DNA of 64,000 nucleotides. Origin: Pseudomonas juntendi. Lineage in GTDB: Bacteria > Pseudomonadota > Gammaproteobacteria > Pseudomonadales > Pseudomonadaceae. Numbering within the stretch: position 1 is the stretch's first letter; every line of letters starts with the position of its first letter. The notes under the pieces were generated by a model that was given only the letters and a program-made list of their open reading frames with translations, ran no database searches and was not told where the DNA came from. Positions 60,032 to 64,000 of this stretch are shown here, piece by piece. Location of the stretch: the NCBI RefSeq assembly GCF_009932375.1, contig NZ_BLJG01000060.1, forward strand, positions 1 to 64,000. The letters run 5' to 3'. The translations under genes were made by a program, and so were the position numbers.

Positions 60032-61213
60032 ATGCGAATCATCGACAAAACCGCGACCCAGGTGCGCAGCCTGACCCCCGCCGAAGAAGAGCTGCTGGTC
60101 GGCTTTGCCACCGGCACCCTGGGCGGCCCGCGCCTGCTGCAGGCCAACCAGCTGCTGATGAAGGTGCGCAATGCCAACCAGTGGCTGGCCTGCGATTGCC
60201 GCAACGATGCCTTGCCGGTGCTCAATGTCACGCTCAATGGCAACACCGGCACGCTGTTCCTGAAGAACAACCCGGGGACCGCCGAGCATGCGGCCGGTTG
60301 CCCCTTCAGCAAAGACGAGCGCGAAGCCGCCGAGCGCGAAAACGACCCCGCGCCACCCGCCGCCTGGCTGCCACCCGACACGCCCCTGCGGCTGATTGGT
60401 GATTTCCGTGCCGGCGGCGCTGGCGACGGTGGCGAAGGCAGCGAGCGACGCGCACAGCAGCGCCTGCTGGCGCTGTTGCTGACCTGGATCGAGACCAGCG
60501 GCCTGAACCTGTATGCCACGCACCTGAAGAAGGACCTGACCGGGCAGTTTGCCGAACTGCGCAGCGTGGCGAGCCGTTACCCGCTGCTGGAGCGGGTGCC
60601 GGCCAGCAACTACCTGGAAACCCGCCTGGACATGAAGCACATGATGATGCTCAAGGCGCGGTTGCGCGAAGCCAAGGTGTTCGGCAACCACCGCCGGCAC
60701 GGCCTGTTGCTTGACTGCGTCGATCAGATCAAGGGGCGCAAGCTGTTCAACAACCGCAACGAAGACGGGTTCGATTTCCAGGGGCATCACTTGTACTGGG
60801 GCGGCAGCCGCACCAGCGGACCGCTGCTGGCACTGATGCTGTACTCGCCGACCAGTGCCGGCAGCCATTACTACGAGCTGATCCATGTGGCCAGCGTACC
60901 CGTGCTGTCCCGCGCCCACCTGTTCCCCGTGTACCGCGACGAGGAGCGCGAGCCGCTCAAGGCGTTGGTGTCGCTGGTCGACTGGATGGCCAGCAAGGGT
61001 GTGAAAGTGCAGATGCGCCGGCCGGTGATCGGCGGCGCGCTGGCAGACGAGTTGGTGATGACCTCGGATCAGGACCGGGTATTGTCGATATCGCTACTGG
61101 AGCAACCGCTGGGCCCCGAGCCGGACGCGGAGAACTTCAAGCGCTACGCCGATTTCAAGAGCCCGGAAACCTTCCGCAAGTTCGTTGCCGGGTTCTTCAT
61201 GCGCGAACGCTGA
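60032..61213 (+). CDS. Unknown protein with a CxC-HxxxC cluster
   Basis: A 393-residue soluble protein I do not recognise. It opens with LTPAEEELLVGFATGTLGGP, then WLACDCRNDALPVLNVTLNG and GTAEHAAGCPFSKDE, so residues about 57-97 contain C-x-C, then H-x3-C, which could bind zinc or an FeS cluster. The second half is an alpha/beta region with FDFQGHHLYWGGSRTSGPLL and VHVASVP-like strands. Start ATG 60032 follows GGAG. It is 98 bp before the adenylation-domain gene, same strand. A SWIM-type zinc finger is one possibility. Confidence 0.65.
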   Translation: MRIIDKTATQVRSLTPAEEELLVGFATGTLGGPRLLQANQLLMKVRNANQWLACDCRNDALPVLNVTLNGNTGTLFLKNNPGTAEHAAGCPFSKDEREAAERENDPAPPAAWLPPDTPLRLIGDFRAGGAGDGGEGSERRAQQRLLALLLTWIETSGLNLYATHLKKDLTGQFAELRSVASRYPLLERVPASNYLETRLDMKHMMMLKARLREAKVFGNHRRHGLLLDCVDQIKGRKLFNNRNEDGFDFQGHHLYWGGSRTSGPLLALMLYSPTSAGSHYYELIHVASVPVLSRAHLFPVYRDEEREPLKALVSLVDWMASKGVKVQMRRPVIGGALADELVMTSDQDRVLSISLLEQPLGPEPDAENFKRYADFKSPETFRKFVAGFFMRER

Positions 61214-61312
61214 ACATCGCCTGTTGTTCGCACCCATTGGCGCCATGGGCCAGCCTGCACTAGCGTTGTGCTACCAGCCAGGCAAAACGTTCATGCGGAG
61301 CCCCAACCCATC

Positions 61313-64000
61313 ATGCCGGACCTGCGCCCGAACCCGACGCTGTGCCTGCAGTACCGTGCCGAGCAGCCTATTCACCAAGCCTTCCTGCAACAGGCTGAGC
61401 GTTGCCCCGAAGCCCCTGCAATCATCACCGCGCACAGGCTTTGCACATACGCCCAGCTGGCGCAGATCAGCCAAGGTATCGCTGCGTATTTGCTGGAAAA
61501 AACCGTCAATAGCGACGACCGTGTGCTGATTGTTGCCGAGCGGGGCGCGGCACTGGTCTACGCCATGCTTGGCTGCCTGCGCGCCGGGCGGGCGTTCAGC
61601 GTGGCCGATGCGGCCTACCCTGCCGTCCGCCTGCAACAGCTCGCCAGCAGCTTGGCACCTCGGGTAGTCCTGCGCTGTGGCCAGGCACACGTCGAAGCAG
61701 CAGACGCCTGTGTGGTAACTGTGCCCCAGGACCCGGTCGAGGCACTGCATGCCTTTGACCGGCCAACGGCGCAACTGCCCGCGGTCAGCGCAGGGCAACC
61801 GGCCTACATCACCTTCACCTCGGGCAGCACCGGCGAGCCCAAGGCGATCGTTACCCATCACGCGCCGCTGGTGCACTTCATCGACTGGCATGTGCACCAG
61901 CACGGGCTGACCCAGGCCGACACGTTCTCGCTACTGTCCGGCCTCGGCCACGACCCGGTTTACCGCGATGTATTCACGCCACTGTCGCTGGGCGCCAGCA
62001 TTGCCTGCCCGGCCCAGGCCAGCCTTACCGACCCTGCACAGCTGGCCAGCTGGATTGCGTTGCACCGCGTCAGCGTCATTCACCTCACCCCACCGCTGGG
62101 CAAGCTGATCGAGACCGGCGCGCAGCTGCAGGGCCAGCTGTTCAGGCAACTGCGTTACCTGTTCTGGGGCGGCGATGCACTCAGCCCGGCGCTGTACCAG
62201 CAAATGCGTGCCGTGGCGCCGAATGCCGTCAACGTAAATTTCTATGGCACCACCGAAACCCCGCAAGCCATGGCGTACCACACGCTCGACCCGACCGCGG
62301 AACAGGCCCGGGTGCCCCTGGGCAAAGGCATCGCCGATGCGCAACTGCTGGTCGTGAACGCGGCCGGGCAACTGGTGGGCGAAGGTGAAACCGGCGAAAT
62401 CCTGATCCGCAGCCCCTATCTGTCCCTTGGCTATTGGGGCGACCCGGCGCTGACCGAAGCCAGGTTCATCACCAACCCGTTCACCGGGCTGGCCAGCGAC
62501 CGCTGCTACCGCACTGGCGACCTGGGCACTTACCTGGCCGATGGCAGTGCCTGTTTCCTCGGCCGGGCTGACGGCCAGGTGAAAGTGCGGGGGCACCGCG
62601 TGGAACTGGCGGAGATAGAAAACACCATCAGCCGCCTGCCTGCCGTCCGGCAGTGCGTAGTACTGGCCAACCATGACCACCCATTGCCCCGCCTGATTGC
62701 CTACTGCGTGTTGCATCAGCCCGGCAGCGCCGACGACCTGCGCCTGGCTATCGCCCGCCAATTGCCGGACTACATGGTGCCGGCACTGTTCATCTTCGTG
62801 CAGGCCATACCGCTCACCCCGAACGGCAAGGTCGACAAACGCGCCCTGCCCGCCCCGGTTCAAGAGCCGACCAGCCAACCCTCGTCAGCGCTGGCCGAGA
62901 AGCTGTGCAGCGAGTGGGCACGAATACTGCGGGTGCCGCGCCTGGACCCACGCTTGAGCTTTGTCGAGCTGGGCGGTGACTCGCTTTCATTCGTACAGGC
63001 CTCGAGAGTGCTCGAGCGGTTGATCGGCCACCTGCCAGACCGTTGGGAAAGCCTGCCGGTCAACCGGCTGGCCGAGCTCAGCGCACCGCATGAAGGCGGG
63101 TGGCGGGTCATGGAAATGCCGGTGTTCGTGCGTATGCTCGCCATCATCCTGATCGTGGTCGGCCACCTCAGCGGCATGACCCCTTGGCCGATCGTGGGCG
63201 AAACGTCGGTACTGTTCCTGGTCTCTGGCATCAGCCTGGCGCGTTTCCAGCTCAAGGCCATTGAAACCCGGGGGGATGCACGCACACTGCTGCCGTCCCT
63301 GGCCGCCATCGTGGTGCCGACCGTGCTGTATACCGCGCTGCTGCAACTGGTGTTCGACCGGGTGCACTGGCAATCGCTGCTGTTGGTGTCCAACTGGTTT
63401 GCGACCGGCGAGGTTGGCCTGTTCAACTACTGGTATATCGAAGTGCTGGTGCAGATGATCGTGATCATTGGCCTGGTGCTGTCAAGCAAGCGGGTACGCC
63501 AGGCCGTCAACGCCGCTCCGTTCCGCTGGCTGATCCTGGCTGCCTGTACGCTGGTAGCGGTGGATGTGTTACTCGACCGCTGGGTGTTCGACGCCAGTGG
63601 CCTGCTGCACCGGGTGCCGCAACACTTCCTGGCGGTGATGGTGCTGGGCATGGCCGTGCACCATGCCGATACCCCCGCCCGCAAAGCGGTGGCCAGCGCG
63701 GTAGCGGTGCTGGTGGTCGCAGAACTGGACCTGATAGCGGTGGCCGGTATTGGCTGGCAGGCCGTCACCCACTATGTCGATATTGCCTTGCCGGCGATGC
63801 TGGCGCTGATCTGGCTGCGCGCAGTCCCCGTACCGGCCTGGCTGGCACGTGCGGGTGCGGTGATTGCTTCGGCCACCCTGTTCATCTACCTGACGCACTT
63901 CCAGTTCCAGTCGGTGGCGGACCGTATCGCCACATACCTGCTGTTCGAGGTTGCCTTGGCCATCGCCGGGGGCGTGGCCGTGAGTGTCGCGTGGAATACC
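61313..64000 (+). CDS. Single-chain NRPS-like protein: adenylation, carrier and membrane acyltransferase (3' partial)
   Basis: An open frame of 896 codons running off the window end. The adenylation domain (about 15-515) has YITFTSGSTGEPKAI at 165-179, SLLSGLGHDPVYRDVFTPL (as in Lys2-type adenylation domains), FWGGDALSP, NFYGTTETPQA, YRTGDLGTYLADG and an intact A10 PLTPNGKVDKRALP. The carrier domain (about 530-600) has ELGGDSLSFVQ with the phosphopantetheine Ser557. Then follows an acyltransferase-3-like multi-helix membrane domain (about 603-896; VFVRMLAIILIVVGHLSGM with the family's His). It should load an amino or hydroxy acid on its own carrier and hand it to the membrane domain for transfer, analogous to the DltA/C/B logic. 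Acceptor unknown. GGAG lies rather far before ATG 61313. Confidence 0.85.
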   Translation, partial: MPDLRPNPTLCLQYRAEQPIHQAFLQQAERCPEAPAIITAHRLCTYAQLAQISQGIAAYLLEKTVNSDDRVLIVAERGAALVYAMLGCLRAGRAFSVADAAYPAVRLQQLASSLAPRVVLRCGQAHVEAADACVVTVPQDPVEALHAFDRPTAQLPAVSAGQPAYITFTSGSTGEPKAIVTHHAPLVHFIDWHVHQHGLTQADTFSLLSGLGHDPVYRDVFTPLSLGASIACPAQASLTDPAQLASWIALHRVSVIHLTPPLGKLIETGAQLQGQLFRQLRYLFWGGDALSPALYQQMRAVAPNAVNVNFYGTTETPQAMAYHTLDPTAEQARVPLGKGIADAQLLVVNAAGQLVGEGETGEILIRSPYLSLGYWGDPALTEARFITNPFTGLASDRCYRTGDLGTYLADGSACFLGRADGQVKVRGHRVELAEIENTISRLPAVRQCVVLANHDHPLPRLIAYCVLHQPGSADDLRLAIARQLPDYMVPALFIFVQAIPLTPNGKVDKRALPAPVQEPTSQPSSALAEKLCSEWARILRVPRLDPRLSFVELGGDSLSFVQASRVLERLIGHLPDRWESLPVNRLAELSAPHEGGWRVMEMPVFVRMLAIILIVVGHLSGMTPWPIVGETSVLFLVSGISLARFQLKAIETRGDARTLLPSLAAIVVPTVLYTALLQLVFDRVHWQSLLLVSNWFATGEVGLFNYWYIEVLVQMIVIIGLVLSSKRVRQAVNAAPFRWLILAACTLVAVDVLLDRWVFDASGLLHRVPQHFLAVMVLGMAVHHADTPARKAVASAVAVLVVAELDLIAVAGIGWQAVTHYVDIALPAMLALIWLRAVPVPAWLARAGAVIASATLFIYLTHFQFQSVADRIATYLLFEVALAIAGGVAVSVAWNT

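Noticed and set aside
1..64000. Prophage, insertion sequence, integron, CRISPR array or rRNA/tRNA genes
   Set aside because: No transposase, integrase, phage structural gene, spaced direct repeats or RNA-gene sequence was seen on either strand.

Overview
The window is GC-rich, densely coded chromosomal DNA that looks like a member of the Pseudomonas putida group. Supporting signs are a short LOV photoreceptor next to a class II LitR-type MerR regulator with TGTACA-N12-TGTACA operators, the light/singlet-oxygen lipid and photolyase gene set, hpd, a TerC-CBS-CorC protein, CSS-EAL proteins and many [12 protein letters not shown] hybrid kinases. I see no rRNA, tRNA, CRISPR array, insertion sequence or prophage. 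All calls come from reading the sequence; no database search was run.

Layout. 0-6.4 kb: GNAT-cupin fusion, a two-gene YeeE/YedE transporter, a universal-stress gene broken by two frameshifts with Anr-like boxes upstream, a DUF421 membrane protein, a GAF-PAS kinase and an orphan Phd-like antitoxin. 6.5-22.4 kb: stress and redox genes (dehydrogenases, SDR, hemerythrin, Gfo/Idh enzyme, TPP enzyme, exonuclease III, PfpI/DJ-1 protein, several very small proteins) and two hybrid kinases, one a LOV blue-light kinase. Several stress genes share a GAAC-N19-TC promoter-like element resembling AlgU (sigma-22) promoters.

22.4-32.1 kb: a light-response block. A LitR-like regulator and a short LOV protein are divergent. 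A rightward operon follows (NTF2-like, SDR, amine-oxidase-like flavoprotein, DUF1365, CFA-type methyltransferase, DUF2878). A converging leftward operon holds a chalcone-isomerase-like protein, a DUF3833 lipoprotein, a small protein, an FeS photolyase and DUF2256. Both operons start at TGTACA-N12-TGTACA operators, so they are probably one regulon for membrane-lipid change and DNA repair in light.

32.1-38.4 kb: the least described unit, a tightly coupled seven-gene leftward operon. It encodes a thermostable-hemolysin-family protein, an ANL ligase with an altered A10 lysine, a heme-oxygenase-like diiron oxidase with a complete UndA-like ligand set, an SDR, a TPR protein and its own OmpR-type two-component system. 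An 11-bp-period direct repeat lies at the operon promoter, consistent with autoregulation. It looks like a small regulated pathway acting on a carboxylic acid.

38.5-64 kb: HEAT/TPR protein, two more hybrid kinases, a CSS-only sensor, hpd, a CSS-EAL c-di-GMP phosphodiesterase, RarD, TerC-type protein, LysE exporter, AraC regulator, a GT61 glycosyltransferase with a FemAB/GNAT-like partner, a 1274-residue LRR toxin-like protein without a visible NEL catalytic domain, an NADP-GAPDH-like aldehyde dehydrogenase, an unknown protein with a Cys/His cluster, and a partial single-chain adenylation / carrier / membrane acyltransferase protein running off the end.
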